From: CAZRWH01 sp964603905
Lineage (GTDB): Bacteria > Patescibacteriota > Gracilibacteria > UBA1369 > UBA12470
Assembly: GCA_964603905.1 (NCBI GenBank)
Contig: CAZRWH010000020.1
Location: 1-23,271, forward strand
Reading direction: 5' to 3'
Length of the DNA stretch: 23,271 bases
In this document: positions 1 to 7,880 of the stretch, one piece after another
Position numbering within the stretch: position 1 is the first letter of the stretch
Layout of the letters: every line of letters starts with the position of its first letter
The notes under the pieces: generated by a model
Told to the model about the DNA's origin: nothing
The model's input: the letters and a program-made list of their open reading frames with translations, nothing else
The model's database searches: none
Program-made: the position numbers and the translations under genes

Positions 1-2
1 AT

Positions 3-566
3 GCTCTTGAAGAAAAAGAGCTTATGTTCGTTGACCATATGCTGGATCTCTTACAAACCGATGGCATTGGAATCGCCATTGTTCCGATGTCCTGTGCGCT
101 GCACAAAACGAAGGACAAACAAAACAATTTGCTCCGAAAAAGTCTACTGGACAAGCATCGGTTATTGGCTACACTAAGCATGCCGGATACTTTATTCCAT
201 GGAAGCGCAGGAGTCATAACCGCAGTACTTGTGTTTCAAGCGCATCGTCCAAATTCAAATTTCAAGAGCTGGTTCGGATACTGCAAAAGTGACGGTTTTG
301 AAGTTAAACGCCATGCAGGAAGAGTTGAACGAAACTGGGAAATCGTAAAAAAGAACTGGATTTCTGCGTACCAAGACAGAAAAGAATTCAAACGCGGAAG
401 TCATCCGGTTCCGGAATTAGCAGATTTTGGCAGTGTGTTGCAGAATGTAACTGCCGACGACGATTGGTGCGCGGAGGCATACCTTGAGCCGGATTATGCG
501 AAACTCTCTGAGAAGGAGTTCCAACAACAGTTGTTAGAACTCTTAAAATTTGAGGTAACAAGATGA
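3..566 (+). CDS. N-6 adenine DNA methylase, C-terminal part (type I HsdM / BcgI-A-like), cut by window edge
   Basis: The reading frame is open from the first complete codon of the window, so the N-terminal part lies outside. The visible ~187 residues begin in the Rossmann-type methylase core, with GIGIAIVPMSCAL followed by LLATLSMPDTLFHGSAGVITAVLVF, a pattern typical of the region after the catalytic NPPY loop in N6_Mtase proteins. The tail contains DDWCAEAYLEPDYAKL, seen at the C-terminus of type I-like and BcgI-A-like methylases. The catalytic motif and any fused nuclease are not visible, so stand-alone HsdM and fused restriction-modification forms cannot be told apart. The stop codon overlaps the start of the specificity gene (ATGA), indicating translational coupling. 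The role, inferred from the family, is adenine methylation of host DNA together with the downstream S subunit. Confidence 0.8.
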   Translation, partial: ALEEKELMFVDHMLDLLQTDGIGIAIVPMSCALHKTKDKQNNLLRKSLLDKHRLLATLSMPDTLFHGSAGVITAVLVFQAHRPNSNFKSWFGYCKSDGFEVKRHAGRVERNWEIVKKNWISAYQDRKEFKRGSHPVPELADFGSVLQNVTADDDWCAEAYLEPDYAKLSEKEFQQQLLELLKFEVTR

Positions 567-1570
567 GAGTTGGAGACATTTTCGAATGTACCAAGGTTGG
601 AACGGAAATATTTACTGAATTTGCCGAGCTCACAACTGGGATACCGTTCATTTCATGCACTGTTAAGAATAATGGACTCAGCGCATATGTGAAACCTAAA
701 ACCGCCCGAGCACAAAAGGCTAAAATCTTTCCAGCTGGATGTATCACTGTTCAGGCAGTTTTTGTAGCTAAAGCTTTTCTTCAAGATGAACCCTTTTACG
801 CACATCCTACTATATGGGTTCTGAAGCCACTGAAGCCTCTTTCAAGAATTGAAAAATTATTTTATTGTCAGTGTATTAGCGCAAACGATTTCCGGTTTAG
901 TTATGGTCGAACAATAACAGATCCTCAAAACATTCCGCTACCAACTGAAATTCCGAGCTGGGTCTATGAACAACAAGATTTCCTAACAGCTTCTAAAGAT
1001 CAGTTGTTAAATCGCTGTTATGAGTTTAGAAATCTATTTAGCAACACAAAGTGTTTCTCTGCGCTGACAACTGAAAATACTATAGCACTAGCCGAAATAT
1101 TTGATATTACCGGTGGCCAGAGCATGGATCTTAATGCCACTCGGCCATCACAGACAGAGTCAGAGGGCGTGCCGTATGTTTCATGTACCGCTGAAAACAA
1201 TGGTATATCAAAAATGGTTCAGCGCGATGACCGATACCAGCTGTACCCGGCGGGTATTCTTACTACAGCCGCGGGGTTAAATCTTCAGACACACGTTCAA
1301 AGCACTCCATGTTACGTGCATCGTAATGTCTGGGTCTTACAACCGAAAACCGAGATGTCTCTATTTGAGCGCTTGTATTTTGCATTCTGTATCCGTCAAA
1401 ACGGTTTCCGATACAGCTACGGCCGAGCGGCAGTTGCAAAAGATTTTCATGAGCTTCAAATTCCTGCTCAAGTTCCGAGCTGGGTGTATCGTCAATCTGA
1501 CTTTTTGCAACTGCAACAAGAAGCTATCATGCAGCAAGCTAAGAAGTTTGTATCTGAGACATTAGCATAA
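563..1570 (+). CDS. Restriction-modification specificity (S) subunit with two target-recognition domains (HsdS/BcgI-B-like)
   Basis: This 335-residue protein consists of two similar halves. The first (about residues 1-150) has GIPFISCTVKNNGLSAYV, FPAGCITVQAVF, FYAHPTIWVLKP, RFSYGR and IPSWVY. The second (about 175-330) repeats this order as GVPYVSCTAENNGISKMV, YPAGILTTAAG, CYVHRNVWVLQP, RYSYGR and VPSWVY. This duplicated architecture is that of S subunits, where each half reads one half-site of a bipartite target. The spacer between the halves is short and lacks the long coiled coil of classical HsdS, which favours the BcgI-B type. It overlaps the methylase gene by 4 bp and is probably translated with it. 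No restriction subunit follows; one could be fused to, or lie upstream of, the methylase. Confidence 0.8.
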   Translation: MRVGDIFECTKVGTEIFTEFAELTTGIPFISCTVKNNGLSAYVKPKTARAQKAKIFPAGCITVQAVFVAKAFLQDEPFYAHPTIWVLKPLKPLSRIEKLFYCQCISANDFRFSYGRTITDPQNIPLPTEIPSWVYEQQDFLTASKDQLLNRCYEFRNLFSNTKCFSALTTENTIALAEIFDITGGQSMDLNATRPSQTESEGVPYVSCTAENNGISKMVQRDDRYQLYPAGILTTAAGLNLQTHVQSTPCYVHRNVWVLQPKTEMSLFERLYFAFCIRQNGFRYSYGRAAVAKDFHELQIPAQVPSWVYRQSDFLQLQQEAIMQQAKKFVSETLA

Positions 1571-1573
1571 ATT

Positions 1574-1894
1574 TTACTTGGTTTCTTCTACAGCATTTTT
1601 AGCTGTCATTGCTCGAAGTGATTTAGCGGCAAACTCTAACGCGTCGATAAGTGTCTCACATTCGTGATCACCATTGAATACCAATGTAATAGCTTTAAGC
1701 TCCGAGCTTACAGTGTCTCTTTCGACCTCAACTTCCATGGCTGTTGACTGAACATTCTCTAATTTGAGCGTAGTCTTTCCTCCGTGACCGGCATCTCCAC
1801 CGCATGGACAATTAGTTGCTACTTCTGCTCGAAGTATGTTCGCCATCACAAATTCTTTTGACTCAATGTTCGTTTTTTTAGCTGAATGATTCAT
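1574..1894 (-). CDS. Hypothetical protein of 106 residues
   Basis: I do not recognise this gene. It runs against its neighbours and ends 3 bp from the stop of the specificity gene. The start is supported by an AGGAGA Shine-Dalgarno sequence about 7 nt upstream of the ATG. The protein has no signal peptide or membrane segment. It contains a CPCGGDAGHGG stretch near residues 29-39, then an alternating hydrophobic/acidic central part (MEVEVERDTVSSELKAITLVF) and a C-terminal amphipathic helix. A second in-frame ATG (residue 17, MANILRAEV) could be the true start. The two cysteines around a glycine-rich loop might bind metal, but this is a guess. Confidence 0.55.
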   Translation of the reverse strand: MNHSAKKTNIESKEFVMANILRAEVATNCPCGGDAGHGGKTTLKLENVQSTAMEVEVERDTVSSELKAITLVFNGDHECETLIDALEFAAKSLRAMTAKNAVEETK

Positions 1895-2107
1895 TAGATT
1901 GTCTCCTAGTTGTTAACATTATCTGTTTTATTACGTTATAGATAACTTGGAGTCTTCTAGGCAACTTGCCTCTAGTAGGGATCGCAAGCAAGTCTCTTCC
2001 TGACAGCTTCCCCGTATACCTATTCACCGGACTGAATCCAGAGCAACCAAAGCAACTTGCCTTGAATTGATCTTTTACAAAACAAGACAAGTCCAAGAGG
2101 AGCAATC

Positions 2108-2734
2108 ATGACAATGACAGCGGAAGAGCGGGAGTATGTTGCTGACCGGAAAGGTAGTCGGACAGCACAACCGATCAAGCGGATTGCGGACATTCAAAAG
2201 ATAAAGACCAGGCTTCAGAGGAACCTGAAGCATCAAGCACTGCTTGTTGTTGGCATTAACACCGCATTCCGTGGAGTAGATCTGGTTCGGCTCCGGGTGA
2301 AAGATGTCCTTTATCTGAAACCTGGTGATTCATTCACAATTACGGAACGAAAGACCTTGAAGAAGCGAACCGTCACATTAAATCGCCCCTGCACCCAGGT
2401 CATCCGTGAGCTGGTGTTCTCCAGTCGCTTGCAGCCGGATGATTATTTATTCCAGGGTCAACGTCGAGGAGAGCGGTCACTGCATGATCCAATTCCACAT
2501 TTGAGCAGGCATACACTGTCCGCACTGGTCAGGGCCTGGTGCCGTGACATCAATTTGCCTGGTTCCTGGGGATCGCACACATTGAGAAAGACCTACGCAT
2601 ATCACCAGTACCGGAACGGCGCAGATCTTGGAACACTGATGAAGGCGCTGAATCATTCTTCTATATCGCAGACGCTTCAATATATCTGCGTTCAGGATGA
2701 TGAAGTTGCAAAGTTGGCTGAACTAGAGCTGTGA
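2108..2734 (+). CDS. Short tyrosine recombinase, catalytic domain only
   Basis: This 208-residue protein carries the full tyrosine-recombinase signature: Arg55 in NTAFRGVDLVRLRV, a basic beta-hairpin (RKTLKKRTVTL, about 81-91), His157 and Arg160 in SHTLRKTYAYHQ, His183 in LNHSS and the candidate nucleophile Tyr192 in TLQYICV. It is much shorter than typical integrases (300-400 residues). It lacks a clear N-terminal SAM-like core-binding domain, so only about 35 residues precede the catalytic fold. A GAGGAG Shine-Dalgarno site lies 5 nt before the ATG, so the short form appears to be the real gene rather than a fragment. The role is site-specific strand exchange; its target is unknown. It marks the boundary between the modification genes and the sensor operon. 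Confidence 0.85.
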   Translation: MTMTAEEREYVADRKGSRTAQPIKRIADIQKIKTRLQRNLKHQALLVVGINTAFRGVDLVRLRVKDVLYLKPGDSFTITERKTLKKRTVTLNRPCTQVIRELVFSSRLQPDDYLFQGQRRGERSLHDPIPHLSRHTLSALVRAWCRDINLPGSWGSHTLRKTYAYHQYRNGADLGTLMKALNHSSISQTLQYICVQDDEVAKLAELEL

Positions 2735-2740
2735 CGGCTT

Positions 2741-2779
2741 GTACCGTTATTCTTTGACTTTAATTATTATTTACGGTAC
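2741..2779. repeat. Inverted repeat downstream of the short recombinase
   Basis: GTACCGT (2741-2747) and ACGGTAC (2773-2779) form a perfect 7-bp inverted repeat with a 25-bp A+T-rich spacer, starting 7 bp after the recombinase stop codon. It could be a core-type recombinase site or an operator for the sensor operon. The sequence alone does not decide. Confidence 0.4.
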
Positions 2780-2790
2780 CACTTGATTAG

Positions 2791-2796
2791 TATAAT
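2791..2796 (+). promoter_or_regulatory. Candidate -10 box of the sensor operon
   Basis: A perfect TATAAT lies 54 bp before the ATG of the binding-protein gene, with only a poor -35 match upstream (TTATTT around 2767). It is the best sigma-70-like element in this gap. Confidence 0.35.
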
Positions 2797-2809
2797 TATG
2801 CGCTATCCG

Positions 2810-2824
2810 GTCTCTTTCAGAGAC
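2810..2824 (+). terminator. Small hairpin with T-rich tail in the leader of the sensor operon
   Basis: GTCTCT and AGAGAC form a 6-bp stem with a 3-nt loop, followed by ACTTTT. It may terminate transcription from the recombinase gene. If the candidate promoter at 2791 is used, it would lie in the 5' leader of the sensor mRNA and act as an attenuator. The stem is short, so this is tentative. Confidence 0.35.
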
Positions 2825-2849
2825 ACTTTTAATTGATTCGGAGTGATTC

Positions 2850-3791
2850 ATGACATCTAAAACAATTGTCAGGCTGGTTTCAATCTTAACACTTTTAGTT
2901 TCAGTATGTTATTTCAATGTATCTTTCGCAGCTGAGCAAAAACGCTGGCTAGTAGGATTTGCTCAGGACACAATGGGGAATGACTGGCGAGTAGCTCAAG
3001 TACGGAGCCTTGAAAAGGCTTTTGCAGCACATTCGGAAGTGGATTTCTTCTACACGGTAGCTGATGGTAGTACCGCACAACAAATCATGGACATTGAGCG
3101 GATGATTGCTAAAAAAGTTGATGTCCTCATCACTTCACCTCGTGATGCCAAAGCTATGGACCCCGTCATCTCAAAAGCCTACAAGATGGGCATCCCTGTT
3201 GTACTCATCTCACGACGAATCGAAAGTGACAACTTTACGACGTTTATCCATCCAGATAACAGTCGAATAGCTGTTGCTGCAGCCAAGTTCATTGTTGAGC
3301 AGCTTCAAGGACAAGGAAGTGTATTTGTGCTGCAGCATATTCCAACATCTACGCCTGCAATACAAAGAACCAAGCCGTTTTTTGCTGAAATTGAGAAGTA
3401 TAAGGATGTTAAAATTGTAGCGATGAAAGTTGCGAATTCACTCCGAGGTGAAGCTATCAAGATGACCGAAGAAGCACTTGCTGAAAAACTGAAGTTTGAT
3501 GCTATCTATGCTCAGAGCGACAGTATGGCCACTGGAGCAATCATGGCTCTCAAACAAGCTGGAATTGATCCGGGGAAGTATGTCATTACGGGCATAGATT
3601 ACATCTCTGAAGCCAGAGAGGCCATTCGTCGTGGAGATCAAAAAGCGTCCTTTACGTATCCGACCGGTGGTGTCGAGGGTGCGCAGCTGACGATGGCTAT
3701 CCTCCGAGGTGAAGAAGTGTCTACAGAGTACGTAATTGACTCCGTCCAAGTGACGACGAGTAATGTAGAAACCATAGAACCAATCTTTTAG
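2850..3791 (+). CDS. Periplasmic sugar-type binding protein (PBP1 fold), probable sensor receptor
   Basis: This 313-residue protein has a signal peptide (about residues 1-28, ending SFAA before EQKRW). The mature part has the periplasmic-binding-protein-like I fold: WLVGFAQDTMGNDWRVAQ opens the first lobe, VDVLITSPRDAKAMDPVI and GIPVVLISRRI continue it, and FDAIYAQSDSMATGAIMALKQAG followed by VITGIDYISEA form the second lobe. This pattern is shared by RbsB/YtfQ-like transport proteins and by LuxP/TorT-type receptors. No ABC ATPase or permease is nearby; the next gene, 18 bp on, is a membrane sensor kinase. I infer that it captures a small ligand, perhaps a sugar or sugar-like signal, and reports it to that kinase. 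The start is supported by GGAG upstream. The ligand cannot be read from the sequence. Confidence 0.88.
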   Translation: MTSKTIVRLVSILTLLVSVCYFNVSFAAEQKRWLVGFAQDTMGNDWRVAQVRSLEKAFAAHSEVDFFYTVADGSTAQQIMDIERMIAKKVDVLITSPRDAKAMDPVISKAYKMGIPVVLISRRIESDNFTTFIHPDNSRIAVAAAKFIVEQLQGQGSVFVLQHIPTSTPAIQRTKPFFAEIEKYKDVKIVAMKVANSLRGEAIKMTEEALAEKLKFDAIYAQSDSMATGAIMALKQAGIDPGKYVITGIDYISEAREAIRRGDQKASFTYPTGGVEGAQLTMAILRGEEVSTEYVIDSVQVTTSNVETIEPIF

Positions 3792-3809
3792 CAACGTCCT
3801 GTAGGCACA

Positions 3810-6524
3810 GTGCAATTACGCAGATTAATCCTCTATTCTTGGCTGTTTACTCTTGTTATCCTACTAGTGGCAGTTCTTTTTGCATTTTCGTATCTCAACC
3901 GCCAACAGTACCAGCAGCTTGCTCTAGAAAAAGTCCGCGATGGCTTTCAAGTTCTACAAAAAGATTTTGCAGAGCTTGAAAAGAACATGCGAAGTGCTGG
4001 TCTCTTTCTTGCGAGCGACAAAAAGCTGATAGCTTCGATCAGTATGGTAGATACCTACCAGGACATCAACAATTATCAGCATATCATTTTTGATGAAGAG
4101 AAGAAGCATGTTGCTAAGCAATTGCACGATTTTGCTGTAAATAAGGACCTGCACTTTGTTGGACTCTATAGCAGCACATTCGACTTGATCAGTTTCTATG
4201 CAACTTCTCAAGACAGCAAAAGTAGCTATGGATACCAATCCTACAATTCCGGTGAAGCTGTTGTAAAGGCCAAAACGCTGGGTGGCGATTTTCACAAATT
4301 TACTACAGAAATTTTGCTGTTCAAAAACTCTTTTGAACCGGAGCTAGCCTCAACACAAACTCTGCATTATCATGATACTCTAAACGGCCTGGTTATTGAG
4401 ATAGTCACTCCAGTGATTCGTACTGACCTCCCTGGCCAAGCGCACACTATTGGCTTTGCAAGAACACTGAAGTATCTTGATAAAACTTTCTTAGATCGTT
4501 TTAGTCTGCACAGCGGCTTGGGAGTCACCCTCATCACCGACTCAAGTAGTATCTTTTCTGGTCCATACCATCTAGCTCCTCCAGCTAACATTGACATTCT
4601 TCCTGAAATTCAACCTACAGAGATTGTCCAAAAGTATGTTCACATTCCGCATGAAGATGCTATCTTCTACGGTTTCCGGCTGCAACTGGAAAATAATGCC
4701 TCTGCTATTATGCTGTTCGGGATGGACAAGAAGTTCCTTCAACAAGGAGTAACACTTCTAAGAAACGTCATCTTTATAGCAATCGGCGGCTTTTTTTGTA
4801 TCTTACTTCCCGCCGGGATTCTTTTTATTCGCCGTGCTGTAACTAGCCCAATTGAAGAAATTCTTTCGGCAATGCGTAGCTTTGACGGCGATAATTGGCA
4901 GCCTCTCAAGGCAAAGAGAAGATTCCGTGAATTTTCCGAAATGGCTGTTACACTCAACAATATGGTCGACACCATCCGGAAGAGTCATGATGAACTACGT
5001 ACTCTGTCAACTGTGGTGCACCAAAGCCCTGCAGCGATTGTTATTACCGATACTGACGGAAACATCGAATACATCAACCCGAAGATGGAACAGCTTGCCG
5101 GCTATAAAATTGATGAAGTTACCGGCAAGAACCCTCGTATTCTGCAGTCCGGTCAAACGCCTCTGGAAGCATATGAAAATCTCTGGGAGACTATCAGTAG
5201 CGGTAAAGTATGGAAAGGAGAATTCATCAATCAGGCTAAAGACGGATCACTTTTTCGCGAGTACGCTGTCATTGCTCCGATTGTTGCTCCAGACGGGACT
5301 ATCCATAAGTATGTTGCAATAAAAGAAGACATCACTACACGCAAACAAGCTGAGAAAGACTCAAAAAGTCTTGAAGCCCGGCTTCGCCAGGCGGAGCGTT
5401 TGGAGTCTATCGGGATGATGGCTGGAGGAGTGGCTCATGATCTGAACAACATCCTTTCTGGCATTATTGGATATCCAGAGTTATTACTTGCTGACTTACC
5501 GCAGGACAGTAAACTCCGAAAACCTCTTGAAGCTATAGAAGATTCCGGCAAAAGAGCGGCAACTGTGGTCTCGGACTTACTCACCGTGGCTCGAGGAGCA
5601 GCCAGTTCAAAGACAGAATGTAGCCTTAATGCATTAGCACAAGATTACTTGGCTTCCCCTGAATGCCTGAAGTTAAAGTCGTTACATTCAAATGTAACTT
5701 GTCATCATCAACTTGAAGCTACCAATTCTACTATTCTTGCTTCCGAAGTTCATGTCAAAAAGTGTATTATGAACTTGGTCACTAATGCTTCGGAAGCAAT
5801 CAGCGGAGAAGGTAGAGTTACGGTAGCGACCTATAACAAAACTGTTAACCAAGCTGATAAACGCTATAAACTAAAAGTCGGAGAGTATGTAATTCTCAGC
5901 GTTCAGGACACCGGTTCTGGCATCTCAGCCGAGGATTTAGAGCATATCTTTGAGCCTTTCTATACGCGAAAAACGATGGGTCGCAGCGGTACCGGTCTCG
6001 GGCTGACCGTAGTGTGGAACACTATGGAAGATCATGTCGGCAAGGTCGCTATCGAGAGCAGCGCTCAAGGTACTTGCTTTCAACTCTACTTTCCGGTAGT
6101 TGCTAAAGCGAAAAAAGAAGCTGTTTCTAACAAAGTAACTGAAGACTTCGTTGGCAACGGTGAGCACATCCTTGTTGTCGACGACGAACCTGCCCTAAGA
6201 GATCTTGCAAGCCGGATGCTGCAAAGTCTTGGTTACAACGTTGATTCTGTATGCTCAGGAGAGCTGGCATTGAAGTTTCTAGCGGACAATAAGGTGGATC
6301 TTCTGATACTCGACATGTTGATGGAACCAGGTATGAACGGTCGGCAAACGTATGAGAAAGCACTCAAAATCTATCCAGAGCAGAAGGCGCTCATTGCCAG
6401 CGGTTTTTCTGAAAGTGCAGATGTAGAAAAAGCTCTGCAGCTTGGTGCAAGCGGATTTATCAAGAAACCGTATACAAAAAACACTCTCGGCCAAGCAGCC
6501 AAAGACGCGTTACGTTCACACTAG
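3810..6524 (+). CDS. Hybrid sensor histidine kinase (extracytoplasmic sensor, HAMP-like linker, PAS, HisKA, HATPase, REC)
   Basis: This 904-residue membrane kinase has a transmembrane segment at about 6-28, a large extracytoplasmic sensor domain (30-315) and a second transmembrane segment at 318-340. A HAMP-like linker (341-395) and a PAS domain (about 400-510, closing with the usual KEDITTRKQAE) follow. The phosphoacceptor helix has His543 in GGVAHDLNNILSG. The ATPase domain has the N box NLVTNASEAI (655-664), the G1 box QDTGSGIS, the F box FEPFYTRK and the G2 box GTGLGLTVV. A C-terminal receiver has Asp791/Asp792, phospho-acceptor Asp835 in LLILDML and Lys885/Lys886 before Pro887. The start codon is GTG with a weak ribosome site, so it probably depends on coupling to the binding-protein gene. 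No cognate HPt or output regulator is in the window. The layout matches LuxQ/TorS-like receptors that read a periplasmic binding protein. Confidence 0.92.
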   Translation: MQLRRLILYSWLFTLVILLVAVLFAFSYLNRQQYQQLALEKVRDGFQVLQKDFAELEKNMRSAGLFLASDKKLIASISMVDTYQDINNYQHIIFDEEKKHVAKQLHDFAVNKDLHFVGLYSSTFDLISFYATSQDSKSSYGYQSYNSGEAVVKAKTLGGDFHKFTTEILLFKNSFEPELASTQTLHYHDTLNGLVIEIVTPVIRTDLPGQAHTIGFARTLKYLDKTFLDRFSLHSGLGVTLITDSSSIFSGPYHLAPPANIDILPEIQPTEIVQKYVHIPHEDAIFYGFRLQLENNASAIMLFGMDKKFLQQGVTLLRNVIFIAIGGFFCILLPAGILFIRRAVTSPIEEILSAMRSFDGDNWQPLKAKRRFREFSEMAVTLNNMVDTIRKSHDELRTLSTVVHQSPAAIVITDTDGNIEYINPKMEQLAGYKIDEVTGKNPRILQSGQTPLEAYENLWETISSGKVWKGEFINQAKDGSLFREYAVIAPIVAPDGTIHKYVAIKEDITTRKQAEKDSKSLEARLRQAERLESIGMMAGGVAHDLNNILSGIIGYPELLLADLPQDSKLRKPLEAIEDSGKRAATVVSDLLTVARGAASSKTECSLNALAQDYLASPECLKLKSLHSNVTCHHQLEATNSTILASEVHVKKCIMNLVTNASEAISGEGRVTVATYNKTVNQADKRYKLKVGEYVILSVQDTGSGISAEDLEHIFEPFYTRKTMGRSGTGLGLTVVWNTMEDHVGKVAIESSAQGTCFQLYFPVVAKAKKEAVSNKVTEDFVGNGEHILVVDDEPALRDLASRMLQSLGYNVDSVCSGELALKFLADNKVDLLILDMLMEPGMNGRQTYEKALKIYPEQKALIASGFSESADVEKALQLGASGFIKKPYTKNTLGQAAKDALRSH

Positions 6525-6613
6525 AAATCGTTTTAATCTAGCTGAGTGATGATAAACAATACGTCCAATACAGCTGTTTTCTGGAAGGGTACCCTGGTAA
6601 CAGCCTGAGAACA

Positions 6614-6642
6614 AAAGTCGTTCTATCATCAAAAACGACTTT
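6614..6642. terminator. Hairpin between convergent genes
   Basis: AAAGTCGTT and AACGACTTT form a perfect 9-bp stem with an 11-nt loop between the stop codons of the sensor kinase and the reverse-strand Sel1 gene. It lacks a long T run on either side, so it could be a weak bidirectional terminator or an mRNA 3'-end-stabilising structure. Confidence 0.45.
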
Positions 6643-6644
6643 GC

Positions 6645-7226
6645 TTAGTTTAAGCATTTTTCCGGTAGTGTGATACGGTCTAAACGTAGCAACATCGTTG
6701 CATTAATATCTTTATTTGTTGTAGCTGTTCGCAGCCATTTGTTGGCCATCTCGTAATTACAATGCTCCATGTATAGCATCCCAAGCTGGTATTGTGCAGC
6801 TGGATGTCCTTGTTCTGCTGCTTTCTGGAACCATTTAGCTGCGACCGTGATATTTTTCAGCTGGTCCTCAACAGTACATATCATTCCTAACTGATACTGT
6901 GCTTCTGGATGCCCTTGTTCGGCTGCTTTCCGAAACCAATCAAGAGCTGTTTCTGCACTTGCAGTCGGTATGGCGTTATTATAGTGTAGCAAGCCAAGAG
7001 CATTTTGTGCAGCTGGATGTCCTTGTTCTGCTGCTGTTTCAAACCATTTAATGGCTTGCGGAAGCTGAGCTGTATTATCCTCTAAGGCTTTTACGCCGAG
7101 CTGATAAAATCCCTCAGCTTCGGATATTGACTGGCTGCTAACTGCCGGGTTGGGCACAAAAGCAGTTGTGCTCAACAATATCATCAGGCATGTGATAAGC
7201 TTCCAGTTCGGATTGATGACTTTCAT
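6645..7226 (-). CDS. Exported Sel1-like repeat (TPR-family) protein
   Basis: This 193-residue protein has a signal peptide (about 1-30: basic start, LITCLMILLSTTAFV core). Sel1-like repeats follow, recognised by repeated AAEQGHPAAQ and AAEQGHPEAQYQLGM units and the preceding (A)xKWFxxA helices. At least three clear repeats and one degenerate unit cover residues 38-180. Sel1 repeats form helical solenoids for protein-protein contacts. An exported version would act in the periplasm or on the surface, often as an adaptor. AGAGGAA lies 7-8 nt before the ATG. It is convergent with the sensor kinase gene and upstream on the same strand is another exported protein, so these may form a small envelope group. 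The partner is unknown. Confidence 0.85.
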   Translation of the reverse strand: MKVINPNWKLITCLMILLSTTAFVPNPAVSSQSISEAEGFYQLGVKALEDNTAQLPQAIKWFETAAEQGHPAAQNALGLLHYNNAIPTASAETALDWFRKAAEQGHPEAQYQLGMICTVEDQLKNITVAAKWFQKAAEQGHPAAQYQLGMLYMEHCNYEMANKWLRTATTNKDINATMLLRLDRITLPEKCLN

Positions 7227-7344
7227 GAACTTAATTCCTCTTAACTATCAGCGAAAGCGCTGGGGTTAATCTTTGCAGAATTGAGACACCGAGACCTGAA
7301 AACAATCTCTGTTTAAGCCCGGCGTCTTCAGGCAGGTGCTATTA

Positions 7345-7653
7345 TTATTTTTGTTGCTGCTGCATACGCCACTTTCGGCAAATCTTTGTTTTGCTCCCAG
7401 ACCGACAATTCTTAAGCTGCCGATCAGACAGCACGAGATTACCTTTTGCATCCGTAACAGCTCCATACTCCGGAACAGACACGAAGCGTCCAGTGCGGCT
7501 ATTAATAGCGCCTCCATCAGTTTTTGTATAAAAGGTGCCAGTTCGTGAGTCTATATATCCTCCGTCGACAGGTGTCAGTGACACTTGTGCTACGGCAATG
7601 GTAGCACAGAATCCGAAGACTGCTGCGGCCAAAACTATTTTTCCTTTCATCAT
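7345..7653 (-). CDS. Small exported protein with short internal repeats
   Basis: I do not recognise a named family. The 102-residue product has a clear signal peptide (MMKGKIVLAAAVFGFCATIAVA, cleavage about residue 22). The mature part contains two related units, GGYIDSRTGTFY and GGAINSRTGRFV, followed by a third, looser unit, YGAVTDAKGNLV. Each unit looks like a beta-hairpin. The C-terminus is basic and ends with QQQQK. A Shine-Dalgarno AGGAGC lies just upstream of two adjacent ATGs. It lies 118 bp upstream of the Sel1 gene on the same strand. The protein is probably periplasmic or secreted, and the repeated hairpins could bind peptidoglycan, a surface ligand or metal, but nothing in the sequence proves this. 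Confidence 0.65.
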   Translation of the reverse strand: MMKGKIVLAAAVFGFCATIAVAQVSLTPVDGGYIDSRTGTFYTKTDGGAINSRTGRFVSVPEYGAVTDAKGNLVLSDRQLKNCRSGSKTKICRKWRMQQQQK

Positions 7654-7742
7654 TAAGCTCCTGTATTTTTATTAACTACGATGTTCTGTGCATGCCTGCA
7701 GACTTATAGGTCTGCGGCAGCACAGCAACTCGTCGCTTTTTC

Positions 7743-7766
7743 GTTCGACGCTTAAATTTGTCGAAC
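7743..7766. repeat. Inverted repeat near the 3' end of the 305-residue recombinase gene
   Basis: GTTCGAC (7743-7749) and GTCGAAC (7760-7766) are perfect 7-bp arms with a 10-bp spacer. Inverted arms of this size and spacing resemble core sites of tyrosine recombinases, and a recombinase gene lies about 110 bp away. It could equally be a chance palindrome. Confidence 0.35.
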
Positions 7767-7853
7767 AAAAATTGTTTTGTCACGCTGTCCGTGATTTATC
7801 ATTTGGTCGCCTGTTACGTTGTCCATCTGCATCCATAACTACTAATTTGTTTT

Positions 7854-7880
7854 CTACCGGACTCTACCGGCAAGCTACCG
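7854..7880. repeat. Three CTACCG(G) repeats at helical phasing
   Basis: CTACCGG occurs at 7854 and 7864, and CTACCG at 7875, so the copies are 10 and 11 bp apart. The last one overlaps the stop codon of the recombinase gene. Copies on one DNA face next to a recombinase suggest protein-binding sites, for example arm-type sites. Confidence 0.35.

Noticed and set aside
1878..2105. 75-residue reverse frame between the hypothetical gene and the recombinase
   Set aside because: No ribosome site, low-complexity mixed composition, and it overlaps the supported start of the 106-residue gene.
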